The notes: generated from the sequence alone by a model not told the origin. 64,000 nt of DNA from Rhypophila decipiens (GCA_033297075.1 MU858122.1:99238-163237), one strand, 5' to 3'; numbered from the stretch's first letter, positions 51,773 through 63,112 are shown. Made by a program: numbers and translations.

Positions 51773-54700
51773 ATGGCCTTCAAGGTCAAAGCCGTCTACG
51801 AGTACTCGTCGCCACACGAGGATGACCTCAACTTCCCTCTCGGGCAGATTATCACGGTCACGGAGGAAGAAGACGCTGAATGGTACAGCGGTGAATACGT
51901 CGACGATACCGGGCACAAACACGAGGGCATCTTTCCTCGAAACTTTGTCGAAAAGTACGAGCCTACAGCTCCTCCCCGTCCGACCCGCACTCGAACGAAA
52001 AAGGAGCCCGAGCCCGAGCCCGAAACTCCGGCTGCCATTCCTCCGAAATCACCTCCGAGATCACCCACCCTGCGACCAGAGTCACACGCGGCGGTTCCTG
52101 AGCCAGAGCACAACCCCCAGCCCGTGAGCGCGCCGGCACCCACAGAGACTATTTCGTCCCCTCCGCCGTTGCCCGCTTCGTTCCCCGAGCCTGTTTCGCC
52201 CAAACAAGTCCAGCCGCCGCAGTTTGTTGCTCCTCCACCTGCTCCTCGTCCTGTGGAAGCTCCAGCCCCGGCTGCTGCCCCGAAACCTGCTCCTACACAA
52301 CGCAAAGCCAGCGGGCCGCCACCTGTTGCAGAGAAGCCAAGTTCCTTCAAGGACCGCATTGCTGCGTTTAACAAGGCTGCCGCGCCCCCGGTTGCCCCCT
52401 TCAAGCCTGGTGGTCTAGGATCCGGAAGCACCGGCTTTATCAAGAAGCCCTTCGTAGCACCTCCTCCAAGTCGAAACGCGTATATCCCACCGGTACAGCA
52501 GGCCCCGACGGCCAAGGTATATCGTCGTGACGAAGATCCAGAAATTAGGGAGCAGGAGGCAGAGACACTCGAAAATGCGGGCAAGGCCGGGCTCGTCCCG
52601 ACTTCCCAGCCCCAGGAAGGCGAAGATGAGCCCAAGCCCATGAGCCTGAAAGAGAGATTGGCCTTGCTGCAGAAACAACAGCAGGAAACGGCTGCCCGTC
52701 ATGCCGATGCTTTGGCTAAAAAGGACAAACCCAAGCGGCCTCCAAAGAAGCGGACGGACACGCAGGAATCCGCACGAGATGGTGAACTCGCACCTCCGCT
52801 GCCCGTGGAAAGCCACAACACGGAAGAGGCAGGCAAGAGCTCTCTGGAGGAGGCACATCCTCCAAGGGTTCCTCATGCTACTAGACGCAAATCATCCCGC
52901 GGAGCTGAGCCCAATGATGGGAACGAGGCTGACATGTCAGGTGCTGGCGAGACAACCGAGGGACAAGAAGAGCTCACAGAAAGAGACGAGGCCGAGGAAC
53001 GAAAGAAACATGTCGCCACGGTAGCCAAGCAAGAAGACGATGACCAGAACGAGGAAGAAGACGACGAAGAGGAGGAGGAAGAAGAGATTGATCCCGAGGT
53101 CCGTCGCAAGGAGGAGCTCCGGGCAAGAATGGCAAGAATGGCCGGAGGTATGGGCATGCCTGGGATGCCTGGCATTCCGTTGTTTGGTGCGCCACCACCC
53201 ATGATGGCCAAAAAGAAGAAGGTGTCCACAGACAAGACGGCTGAAGAATCCCATGACCTCCCATCTCCTCGTGCGCCGCCAGTGCCGACCATGATGGCGT
53301 TGCCCGGAATGTCGAGACCCCAGCCAGACCCGCAACCGCAGCAGGAGGAGCCCGAGGAGGAGGAAGACGAAGACGACTCTCGTCTCCGGACACCGCACCA
53401 GGAGACTGCCCCTGGCTGTATGTCCACTGCTGCTTCCATTGCAGGGCAAGATGCTAACCATAACAATGCCACAGTGCCATCCAAGGACCTGACCAGCCCA
53501 CCTCCGGTCCCTGGAGGAAGACCTGCCCCGCCACCTGTCCCCTCTGAGTGTGAGTCTCGCTCGCAAAACATGGCGCAGTGGGATAAAGTTATTAACTTGA
53601 TGCAGCGCGTCCACCGCCCCTTCCTCGTACTTCGTCGATCCGCTCGCCTAGCGAAGGCTCCGAGTCGGATGATGAGCTTTCTGAACGACCTCAGGAGGAA
53701 TCGGATACGCCCAAGCACGAGTTGACGCAGAGTACACGGGCCCCGCCGCCTCCGCCTGTAGCACTTCCGCCGGCACCCCAGATGCCTCCATTGCCACCGG
53801 TCAGCTCCCCGAGAGCGACGGAAATAAGACGCGACTCCTATGCCGATGACGCCTCCCCGGTATCTCCGACTTCACCACAGAATAGACGTGCGAGCCGGCT
53901 ACCGCCCCCGATTCCAGGCGCTGCTCCTGCTCCACCACCTGCCCAGATCAGGCCGCCTCCGCCTCCGCCTCCAGGAGCTGCTCCCCCAATCAGCCGAACA
54001 AGCACCTCTGACGCTCCTCGTCCGCCAACCGCGTCCCATGCTCAGAATGATGGCGAGGATGAAGAGGTCACAGAGTATGAAGGTGACTACGATACAGATA
54101 TCGCCTCTTCGGCTCCCCATAAGGATGCCCTAAAGGCTCATCAGCGCGAATCCAGCTTCGAGGAAGCCGTCTCGCCACGGTCACCTACCACGGAAGCGCC
54201 CCCCCCTCCGCCGAGTATGGCGCCTCGAGCGCCACCGCCAATTCCCGCCCAGTCCCCACCAAGCACCCGGAAGTCTACAGACATGCCACGGATGGCCCCT
54301 CCGCCCCCTCCGCCGCCTGGAAAGGACGCCGAAGATGATGACTATGATCCCTACAATTACGGATCTGGTGCGCCTCCCATGCCTTCATACCCGCTCCCAA
54401 CTCCTCCCCCGCATCTGAGGCATTCTGAGGAGCCGTATTCTCCCGAGATGCTGCCATTCTCACCACCCCAGAACTCACGTGCTCCTCCACCAGCACCGCC
54501 TCCTGGCGTTCCAGGCCGTTCTGTCCCGCCACGGCAGTCTTTGGATGTCCAGCGTGGCGGCCCTGCCCGCAGATCGGTCGACGTGGCACGCCCTTCGATG
54601 GAGTCTGGGTTTGTAGCTAACGATATCGACCTGGCTAACAATTCTGGCTGGTGGCTGCAGCCTAACAATCTCCCTCCTCAGTTGCAAGGCCGGAAGGACA

Positions 54701-55386
54701 TTTATTCTGAATCGGATGAATCAACGTCTGCCGACCCGCAGCGTGGTGGCAGAATGATCGTCACTCGTGATATCTACATCTTGTACCAGGATTACTCCCA
54801 AACAGTCATCACGGTGCGCTTCGACCCGCAAAACATTCTTGATGTCGAACTCGAGCAGCGGCATGAAGCGCCGCCCCGGGCTCTGCGCCAGGATCAGCTG
54901 GAACAGAGCTACGAGCGTTTCGGACGTGCCATCGGGGAAGCCGTCTCTAAGCAAAAGGACACAGTTGTTGGAGATGGAACCCCGCAGGCACTCGTCTTTG
55001 AGCTCCTCAAGCCCTTCAAGGACGCACTCTATCCCGTCGGTACCCGGGCATACGGGGCTCTGGTCTATAGCAACCTGGCCAACGCCAGCACCAGCCAGAA
55101 CGATGAGATCCGCCCCGGCGACATTATCAGCATTCGCAACGCCCGATTCCAGGGGAAGCACGGCGCGATGCACGCCAAGTATAGCGCCGAGGTGGGCAAG
55201 CCGGATCACGTGGCTATTGTGGCCGAGTGGGACGGGACCAAGAAGAAGGTCCGCGCTTGGGAACAAGGGCGTGAGAGCAAGAAGGTCAAAATGGAGAGCT
55301 TTAAGCTGGATGATTTGAGGAGTGGCGAGGTCAAGATTTGGCGGGTCATGCCGAGGAGCTGGATTGGTTGGGAGAGCGGGAATTAG
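51773..55386 (+). CDS. BBC1: Myosin tail region-interacting SH3 protein (Bbc1/Mti1 orthologue), three exons
   Basis: Exons are 51773-53417, 53475-53549 and 53606-55386; 1166 residues. Intron 1 (57 bp, GTATGT donor, GCTAACC branch) is a multiple of three and free of stops. Intron 2 (56 bp, GTGAGT, ATTAACTT branch) must be removed to join the frames. Seen: an N-terminal SH3 domain (residues 1-63: AVYEYSSPHEDDLNF, EWYSGEY, GIFPRNFVEKYE), long proline-rich segments, an acidic Glu/Asp-rich coiled-coil-like middle, many PPPPP motifs, and a conserved C-terminal domain (about 905-1166). The latter starts with ANDIDLANNSGWW and includes DIYILYQDYSQTVITVRFD and IWRVMPRSWIGW. Known: yeast Bbc1 sits in cortical actin patches, where its SH3 domain and proline motifs link type I myosins and WASP (Las17) and restrain Arp2/3 activation during endocytosis. 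Confidence 0.92.
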
Positions 55387-56468
55387 GGGCCCGGTTGTCC
55401 CTCTGCTGGTTTCAATCGGTGGGGAGGGTACTCGAGCTCGGTTCTTTCTCTTGGGATCCGACGATCTGATGGTTGCTGGTCACGGAGAAGCGAGTTGAGC
55501 TTCAGCGGCCGAGATGCCCTGGTTGTTGGGAACTTTGACGGGTGGGTTGACGGCGAGCTGGTCATTGCCAATGCTTCTGCTTCGAGTGATGAATTGGTTC
55601 GCCGGCGGGATGGGACGAGGAGTGAAGACGTTTATCGTCATCGCGATCGGCGAGTACTAGGAGGGGGAAGTGTTGGAAGCGCTGGTGATTTGGGTTCTGC
55701 GCCGGGAATGCAGCGCAGTAATAGTACGAGGAGCCGGAGGAGTGTCAAGGGTCTCTTGGTGAGGCTTTTATGAAATGTTTTCTTAGCTCATTATTAGTTG
55801 CAGTTTCCCTTTTGCTGTTAAGTTCGTAGTAGCATATTTTTGTTAAGATGGATATATCTGTATCGTTGCTGAATGGTTCATTCGTGGTGGAGTGTATAGG
55901 ACGTGTGGATGGGGTATCGGTGGCCGACGGGGAATTCTTTCCAAGTTAATAAGGCATGGGGCATGGCCCGGGTATTTAGCTTGTAGTGTGGTATCAATTT
56001 TACTTTCACGTTTCTATTTCACTACCTTGGCTAGTGATATGCCGCTCTTTCATATTTGATGGTAGCTATGGGAGGGAAATCGTGGATTCGTCTCTATGTG
56101 TAATCTATCTGACTGGCTGGGGCCAACGCAGGGCATATATATGCCCAAGTGGGTGTGCTGCACTTCCTGATGCCTGGAAGTGGCTACAAAGAGCCATTGT
56201 CGCCTTTGTGCCCTGCAACAGTAGCTAATATGTTGTGTGATTTCCTATCTCGTGTAACGACTAGACATTGACGTATCTATAATGTGTTGCTGAAAAAGTG
56301 TGAAGTCCTCTCCCGCCTTGACCTATGCCTGTGCTTGTTTCTCTTGCTTGGCTCAACCGGTCGCATATCAATAATGAGTGTTGAGTCGCCGTCTGAGTGG
56401 TCATCCGCATCGCTTTCGTCGATTGGTTTGACGTCGGACATTGGTATGTCGCTTGTGCTGGTGTTGGT
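55387..56468. other. 3' flank of BBC1 and convergent spacer
   Basis: A plus-strand frame 55495-55773 is open without an ATG start and reads like a polar protein tail (for example GMQRSNSTRSRRSVKG). It could be a lost last exon or chance. The rest is T-rich and should contain the 3' UTRs of BBC1 and the minus-strand gene at 56469. Confidence 0.4.
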
Positions 56469-57711
56469 TTAGGTATCTGTGGTCTTCATGTTCTCTCGGC
56501 TTGGTGAATCTCGTCGTCGGTCTGGGTCATGACCATTATTCCGGTCAGAACTGTACTTGTTACGACGGGAATTTCGGTCTTGTGGGTGTGAACTTGGTCC
56601 TGGTTGTGAGTTTTGTGGTCGTCGAGAGGGCATGTAGGTGTATGCTTGTTTACGTGAGTCTTTCGGGTTGGGTTCGTACTTGTACCGAGAGGACGAGGAA
56701 GAAGAAAAGGTTTGGGCTTTGCCTTTGTATTCGTTGTTATATTGACGATCCTTAGGGGCAGGTTTGGTCTTGTCAGTTGTGCTGTAGGATGTAGGTCGCG
56801 GTGCGGACATTGGTGGTGGTGAGGGGGGACCGGGTGTTTTGGCTCCTTTTCTGTGAGGTGTGAAGTCGCTCCGTGGATCCATGCCATATGAAGGTTCCGT
56901 GGGATTTCGTGGTCTCAGAGAGGAACGACTCCGTTCTCGCTCTTGTTCACGAGGCTGGCTGGGTCGTTCAGTGTAGTCGCGCCCACGCTTCTCTTTATAT
57001 CTAGACTTTTCGCTTGGTCGTGGGCGCCGATTATCATACCCTCGTCTGTCATCGTAGTCGTAGGAGCTGTACTGAGAGGATGAGCGTTTGGGGGGCCCAC
57101 TTGAGTAAGAAGCCGCGTATGGTCTGGTGGACGGTGGATAATAGCTCCCGAGAAGTCTCTGGCCGGCTGTATGAGGCAGACGAAGGGACATATATTGGCT
57201 CTCCTGTACTGCGGCTAGGTTGTGGCACTGGGACGGTTCTCGAAGAACTTCGTGGAGGGTAGTACTTTGCTGGATCCGGACCGACGTATTCCTGGGTAAC
57301 AGTGACCTCTGGTCGGATCGTGTATTCTGATGATGTTCCACGTCCCCGGCTCCTATCATCATAGGATGGCTCTCTTCTGCCACGCGGGTCTGGCGGGCGA
57401 ACATGTCGTACGCTGGGAGCTGGGGTCGGATTCGGAACTCGTCGGGAGTAGTTATCATCACCTCGGTACGGAGAGCGTGGTCTGTTGCCATAGTATTCTT
57501 GTCTGGTAAAGATGTCCCTGGTGATCGGAGATAGTGGGGTTGGTGTCAAACGGGCCGTTTTAGCTTGGAGCCGCTCCCGGTCTCGTTTCCAATCTTTGTA
57601 AGTCAGAGTCTCTGGCGTATCTCCAGGTACTTCGACTCTGGTGTACGCAGGACGCTGACCAGGCAATACAAACCTGTCGGAGAGAGAGCTGTGACGACTG
57701 TGCGAGCTCAT
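56469..57711 (-). CDS. Disordered Arg/Ser/Pro/Tyr-rich protein of unknown function
   Basis: ATG 57711-57709 starts MSSHSRHSSLSDRFVLPG. The frame runs well to about 57210 and resumes in another frame from about 57166 to the stop at 56469. A 43 bp intron 57167-57209 (GTACAG donor, CATACAG acceptor, phase 1) joins them to 399 residues, but it is very short and lacks a CTAAC branch, so a frameshift is the alternative. The whole protein is low-complexity: ordered only near residues 25-60 (VEVPGDTPETLTYKDWKRDR), then Arg/Ser/Pro/Tyr-rich to the end, with ERERSRSS and many RR and SS pairs. It resembles RNA-binding RS-type or condensate-forming proteins in composition only. No domain is recognised. 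Confidence 0.55.
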
Positions 57712-58764
57712 GGTACGATACTGATGAGTAAGATAGTTCAAAAATGTTCAGCAACGAATGAAAGGAAGCAAAGTCAATGTGGATATTAACAAAAGGTTGA
57801 GGTTGCGGCTGGTATGGTCGTGGATGAAAGCAAAAGAAGATGTTGACACGGAACTTCTGAGGAGAATTTATACCTCGGGGAAAGTCAAATTTCTTGACTG
57901 TCATATTGTCCATGAGCAACTGGCTCGCTGGGTCTTGGGTCATCCTCGGCCTGCAACAGATACTGTGTATCAAAGCATTATGGGCATGGAATTGGACTAA
58001 CCCGACATTTAGGATCTCTAAATGATACACAGGACCTCGACGATGAAGGGCATGTTCTCATCGGAGGTTATTGCAGCCCAAAGTGAATGTCACATATGCA
58101 TACCATCCACGACAAATGGCCCAGGGTCGACGATGATACGGGCAGAGGTCCTCGAAAGGCAATGAATGTCCCCGAAACAATACTTTCAGAGGTTTGATCC
58201 TCCCTGGCTAGGCCGACTTTTCGCTTTTTCAAGAATATCATAGATTCAACGTACATGTCGTATTTTGCAAGAAGGGTGTACAAGTAAAAGCATCTGATAT
58301 GATTCAGCTGAACGAAATTATAATGAGGCATCCAATCTGTGATATTTCGTAACTCAAGGCAGAACACTACCCCACGGCGTTAACTAAAATCCCAGAACCG
58401 CAGGAATAAACAACTAAGAAAGTCCAAAGGATTGACCAATCTCCCAGCATTCTCATCATCACGGGCTCACTGCATCTAAGAAGAAAACTCCCATTCTGGC
58501 ACACCTGGTAACCAATAACCATATATCCATAACTGTCCTCGAACTATCCCAGCAGTAATTCCCATGCCATTAAAGCTGACAGCATCTCACTGCTGTGTAC
58601 CTTCCATCATATCAATGTTACTTCCTCAGAAAATAAAACAAAAGAAAAAGGGTCTCCCAGTCATCCATTCCTTGTTTTGTCTAACGTGGAGTCTGGCGGG
58701 AATTGTCGCTCTCTGTCTTGGCTTGCAGGGGGTTGTATCAACCCAGAAACCGGTCATTATTTTC
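57712..58764. other. Spacer between the two disordered-protein genes
   Basis: The first few hundred bases (minus strand) are the probable promoter of the gene ending at 56469; the rest is 3' flank of the next. Short frames on both strands are unsupported. Confidence 0.45.
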
Positions 58765-60216
58765 TTACTCCCACGTGATTTCATGAAAGATTGATCTGCC
58801 GGGCAAATTTTTAATGATATCACGGCCATTGTCGGCGTTGGTATATCTCTTAGCAGTGGAACCGCTGTTGTTGGTGTTATTGCTTCTCTTGCTGCTGCTG
58901 CTGTTGTTCTCTTTAATGCTACGAATTCTTTCAACCATGAAATTGACTTCTGCATCAGACATTTGCTCTTCGGGTTCTCTTCTAGAGTTATGACGGGGTT
59001 GTCTTTGAGACTGGGACATTGGTGTTGATGCCCTCGAGTCTGTCTCTCGATTCAGCCTTCTGTCTGAGGACGTCTCCTGGAAGTAATAGTTCCCCCCTCC
59101 ACCATTTTCTCCTGATCGATATTGAGGAGCATTCACGGTGCTGGTGAGCGGGGATAGGAGCCCTCCAGGGGGCTGGCGGCTTGTGTTTCCCAAATTCATG
59201 CTGTCACCCTCAGTCTTGGCTGGATAGACTTGTGATCTGCCAGTCGAATTGAATTCACTGCCACTGTGTCCGCTGTTGTATCTGTTAATGCTGTAACCAC
59301 CATTGCTGCTGCTGCTGCTGCTGCTGTTGATGCTGTTGTTGTTCCTCGTGGTGGTGTGGTCGTTGCTGTTGCTGTTCCCTGTATAATTAGGAAAACTGGC
59401 TGAAAAAACGTGATGGATTTCTGATTTAGATAACAGCTGTCCGGGCACCTCGTCGGAGTTACGACGGGACGTTTCCCGACCCCGGCTCTTTGGGGTTGTT
59501 TCTCTTGTTGTCCTCGACTCTCTTTCCGGATACGGGCTTCTATTTCCTTCAGTGTTTAGAGGAGGAACATGGTGGCGTTTTGGAGCCTTAGGTCCCGGGA
59601 TATCTTTTTTCATGACATATGCGATCAACTCGGGGTTGTCAATCTTCGTAGAAGGGTTGCGTATTGGGATTATTTCAGGGCAATTAGGCGGGTTATCAGA
59701 CTCGGTGGTATTGGGATAATTCGACTCCTCGGAGTAGAGGGAATCGTTGCGGGGCGGGTTTATTTTACGATGGTCAGGGTGTTGCGGAGGCTCGAGGAGG
59801 CGTAGAGGTTCCTGTGGATATCCGGGGTATGAGGCGTGATTGGTCCACGTTGGAGGCTGTGGTGGGTATGTACGGGGCTGATATTGTGAGAATGTTCCTG
59901 CAGAGTCCACATGGCCGATCCTTGGAGCAACGGTGTTGATATTGGGGCTTGTTGTCTGGTGAGGCTTGTCCTGAAAGTTATATGAGGTGGCTGGTCTGGA
60001 AGGAAGCCCAGGTGAGGTTTCGGGGGGCCTGTCCAGAATAGCCCGCTCGACAACCTCGCCGTGACGGTCGCCATCTCGATGACGTCTATCCGTATGCTTC
60101 TTGCGGCCCCGATTATCATGTTTTTTCGATGTTGGTTTGTGACGCGATTTACGGGGCTTGTGAGAGTTTCCCTGCCCTCCACCTGACTCGGAATGTTGGT
60201 ATTCTCGACTGTCCAT
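58765..60216 (-). CDS. Disordered Ser/Asn/Arg/Pro-rich protein of unknown function
   Basis: Single-exon frame of 483 residues from the first ATG (60216-60214). The N-terminus is very basic (HKPRKSRHKPTSKKHDNRGR and RHRDGDRHGEV), then a Pro/Tyr/Thr-rich region, a second basic stretch, and Ser/Asn runs coded by AGC repeats. The C-terminal 60 residues look more ordered, with MSDAEVNFMVERIRSIKE and IIKNLPGRSIFHEITWE. Same strand and similar style as the gene at 56469-57711, so the two may be related or work together. No enzyme motif is present. A nuclear location is plausible from the basic clusters but not shown. Confidence 0.65.
   Translation of the reverse strand: MDSREYQHSESGGGQGNSHKPRKSRHKPTSKKHDNRGRKKHTDRRHRDGDRHGEVVERAILDRPPETSPGLPSRPATSYNFQDKPHQTTSPNINTVAPRIGHVDSAGTFSQYQPRTYPPQPPTWTNHASYPGYPQEPLRLLEPPQHPDHRKINPPRNDSLYSEESNYPNTTESDNPPNCPEIIPIRNPSTKIDNPELIAYVMKKDIPGPKAPKRHHVPPLNTEGNRSPYPERESRTTRETTPKSRGRETSRRNSDEVPGQLLSKSEIHHVFSASFPNYTGNSNSNDHTTTRNNNSINSSSSSSSNGGYSINRYNSGHSGSEFNSTGRSQVYPAKTEGDSMNLGNTSRQPPGGLLSPLTSTVNAPQYRSGENGGGGNYYFQETSSDRRLNRETDSRASTPMSQSQRQPRHNSRREPEEQMSDAEVNFMVERIRSIKENNSSSSKRSNNTNNSGSTAKRYTNADNGRDIIKNLPGRSIFHEITWE
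59304..59326 (-). repeat. CTG/AGC trinucleotide run coding polyserine
   Basis: About seven to eight uninterrupted CTG units on the plus strand, read on the minus strand as AGC (Ser). Length changes would alter the serine run without shifting the frame. Confidence 0.8.
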
Positions 60217-61294
60217 TGTAAGATCCGTGATCTGTCTACATGAACAAAGATACGGTAATACTAAGGGCGAACGAGGCGATAGAGAGTAATGAAATGACAA
60301 AACAGGAGAGAAAGACTTTCAGCATACAGCTTTCCAAGAAAAAAACGAAGGATGGTCGGCACTGGAGTTTGTGAAAGAAGGAAATTTGGTTGCAAGAGGA
60401 CGCGCAGAATGGGTGTTTAAATACTCACAATAGACATCATTCATTATCGAGACGGTTTCGCCAGTTGAGCCATCCATGCCTCCTCTGTGGTTCATCGGGC
60501 ATGGCTCTAAATTTCTCTGGCAACATCTTCAGCCATGTCCGGTAACAGTCGCACTCACTGCTCGCCCATTAGTACTCGCCCATCCACAGTGATCCACTGA
60601 GCGCGGGAGCCGTTACTGATGTAATATCACTGATGATCAGACGAAAATTTCCCAGCAGCTCATGGCGAACCGAAAGAGTCTGCCCTGAGTGGACACCGCT
60701 TCCTTCCAGATCCAATCTGAGTCGTCCCAGACGTTTCCCGTCCACGGCTTTCGCGGCATACATCAAGAGGATTATTCTCGATTAACTCTCGCATCACAGC
60801 AAGACAGGAAGGAGCCAGGTCCCAACGATATGGGATGATCAAGACCAACCCAATCCGACATCTCATCACTGCTACCACCACAACGTTTTTCGCGCTGTCT
60901 TCGTGACCGCTATGACGCACCTCACTTTACAAAGTGACGGGATGGTGAACGACTCCTCCACACACTCTCTCAGTATCGCTGCTGAGTCGATATCACTGGT
61001 GAGAAGGATCTTGAGGCTCAATAATGCGAGTGCGTCTGCGTCCATTGAATCGTAACGCACACATTTTTCAGCGGATCAGCTCCAAACCCCACTGCTACTT
61101 ATAAACCCCCCATCTACATTTCGTTGTTCCCTGTCCAGATTCCATGCTTGCCCATGTCCACATTTCACGGCCTTCTTCAGCTGTATTTCATGCTCTTCTC
61201 GATTTCTATTGCAACCACTTGCCTTCATACATTGCACATTGTGTTGCCCATTTGCTTCATACCCTGTCCTCTGTTCTCTGACATTGTTGCCAAA
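60217..61294. promoter_or_regulatory. Divergent promoter region
   Basis: This lies between the minus-strand gene starting at 60216 and the plus-strand ubiquitin-like gene. A T/C-rich stretch just before 61295 is the probable leader. No supported coding sequence is seen. Confidence 0.45.
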
Positions 61295-62878
61295 ATGCGC
61301 ATCTTTATCAAAACAACGGGTAACGTATGTAATTCTGGTTCTAATTGTCACTTTGGGAAAAGAGTCGCTAACAAGTTTGAAGCCGGCGGGTCAGACTTCT
61401 CAATCGAGACCGAGACGTCTGATACTGTTGACTCCGTCAAGTCCCAGATCCAGGATAAAAGAGGAATCCCTGAAGAGAGCCAGCGCCTTCTCTATGCTGG
61501 TAAAAAGCTCGAAGATGGCACAATTTTGAGGGACTACGGAATCAGAGCAGAAGCCACACTGGAGCTCATAATCCGCACTCATGGCTCTACGGCGGCTCAG
61601 TCTGTGTACCGTGAGCTTGGTCCCTCTCCATCAGACGAAGCCGTGGAAGAAAGGGTCAAGCAATGGCGATCGCTGGCGGAGGAAGGTTCATTCGATGACG
61701 ATCTGGATATCGTTGATCCCGACATATACTACCGGAGTCTGGAAATACTGGCTGATAAGGTTGCCGAATACTCGGAATTCAAACGCTGCGATGGAACCTA
61801 CGATCTCCGGGATGACATTACCTGGGATCTCGAGACCGTGCCAAGATATCCGGCATTCGTCAACCTGAATCAGGACCTCAGGCTGTCTTTCGTTCATGCA
61901 GCTATCGCGGCCAGTCTCTGGAAGACATCTCTGATTCTGTCGGGGGTCTTATTCGGGCTCCAGCAGTTACAAAAGACGAACCTTTGTCAGTCCTCCTTTA
62001 GCTTGCTTTTAAAGCATCAAGATTTGGATGCTGCTGAGATCATCAAGATCCCAATCCAAGATGTGGACACCATTCTGAAGGGCACTTTAGAGAACTTGAA
62101 GCGCGTCCACGAGAGGGAAAGCAACATCGGACTTGTACATGAGTCACTATGTGCCCAAGTCTTCGAGCCTTGCATTTCGCTGTTCGGACGCCTTTATTGG
62201 CCTATTGACGGACCACCAAATCTCCCTACAACGGAACTTATCTTGGCGACCGGAAGAATTACCGCCATCCTTCTGGATATTGCGCTTGTAAGCTATATAG
62301 GCTCCCATAGCTGCCGTTTTGATAAGGATTACTTGAAAAGGGACGCCAGAACTTTCGGAGTCGATCCAAGCACTGATCTCCCGGGCTTTCGATGCTCACT
62401 GAGACTGCTTGCTTGTTTAGCAGACTTTCTTAACAAGCGTGAGGTTTGGGTGTTTGAGTTCCGAACCAAAAACCAAGTCTGGGAAACAGACAATAAGCGT
62501 CTCGGTATTCTTACACGGATCGAAGACTTTGCTGACATCTGGGGCCCGGTTTATGCAATTTACGCATCTCAGAGCCACATGATCAGACAGTACAACGTCT
62601 CAAAGGGGATCATCCGCAGGGAGAGCGGCAAGCGACCGATTATGATCAGAGGAAACAATAAGGAACCGGCGACTCGGCACGCCATTAGATGCCATTGGCA
62701 CAACAAAAGTTCCTGGCTAAAGGGTCTCAAATGGAAATACCTGCCCCCAGCAGACGATTCCTGTTTATCATTTGACGATCTTCTTCTCATCAGGGAGAGC
62801 AGAGAGGGCACTGAGCAAATAGAGACTGCCTTTCCATCAATCGCGCAGGCGCCGCCGTGCTCTTCTGGTGGCCGTTGA
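61295..62878 (+). CDS. Ubiquitin-like domain fused to a large unknown domain, two exons
   Basis: Exon 1 is 61295-61319, the intron 61320-61394 (75 bp, donor GTAACG, branch CGCTAAC, acceptor GTCAG, phase 1), exon 2 is 61395-62878; 502 residues. After splicing the start reads MRIFIKTT, then DFSIETETSDTVDSVKSQIQ, then SQRLLYAGKKLEDGTILRDY and ATLELIIRT, a clear ubiquitin-like fold aligning with ubiquitin strand by strand. The diglycine end is absent (IIRTHGS instead of RLRGG), so it should not be cleaved or conjugated; it more likely binds proteasome or ubiquitin-pathway partners. The remaining about 430 residues are mostly helical, with Trp and Leu, and no known domain. The intron is a multiple of three without stops, so retention would insert 25 residues inside the ubiquitin fold. 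The ATG was chosen because it begins the ubiquitin fold. Confidence 0.75.
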   Translation: MRIFIKTTGNVCNSGSNCHFGKRVANKFEAGGSDFSIETETSDTVDSVKSQIQDKRGIPEESQRLLYAGKKLEDGTILRDYGIRAEATLELIIRTHGSTAAQSVYRELGPSPSDEAVEERVKQWRSLAEEGSFDDDLDIVDPDIYYRSLEILADKVAEYSEFKRCDGTYDLRDDITWDLETVPRYPAFVNLNQDLRLSFVHAAIAASLWKTSLILSGVLFGLQQLQKTNLCQSSFSLLLKHQDLDAAEIIKIPIQDVDTILKGTLENLKRVHERESNIGLVHESLCAQVFEPCISLFGRLYWPIDGPPNLPTTELILATGRITAILLDIALVSYIGSHSCRFDKDYLKRDARTFGVDPSTDLPGFRCSLRLLACLADFLNKREVWVFEFRTKNQVWETDNKRLGILTRIEDFADIWGPVYAIYASQSHMIRQYNVSKGIIRRESGKRPIMIRGNNKEPATRHAIRCHWHNKSSWLKGLKWKYLPPADDSCLSFDDLLLIRESREGTEQIETAFPSIAQAPPCSSGGR

Positions 62879-63038
62879 CCCGTGCCTCGTAGACAATGAC
62901 ACAAGTGGGGATATCGGCATGGATGGGGAGATGCAGCCCAAAGTAGAGGTTGTCGTGGACTAGTGCTGCTGATGTACCAGCATCATGATGGAAAACATGG
63001 CGATCGGTGGTATAAGGAGCTCGGGGGATATCCGTGGT

Positions 63039-63044
63039 TCTCTC

Positions 63045-63109
<65 letters not shown>

Positions 63110-63112
63110 CTC
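63039..63112 (+). repeat. CT microsatellite
   Basis: About 37 TC/CT units are interrupted three times by CG in place of CT (TCTCGCTC). This is simple sequence. It makes repetitive Ser-Leu open frames that should not be read as genes. Confidence 0.9.

Noticed and set aside
51796..53718. 281-codon frames antisense to BBC1
   Set aside because: They mirror the Pro- and Glu-rich repeats of BBC1, giving Gly/Trp- and Ser-rich runs. No independent start or domain is seen.
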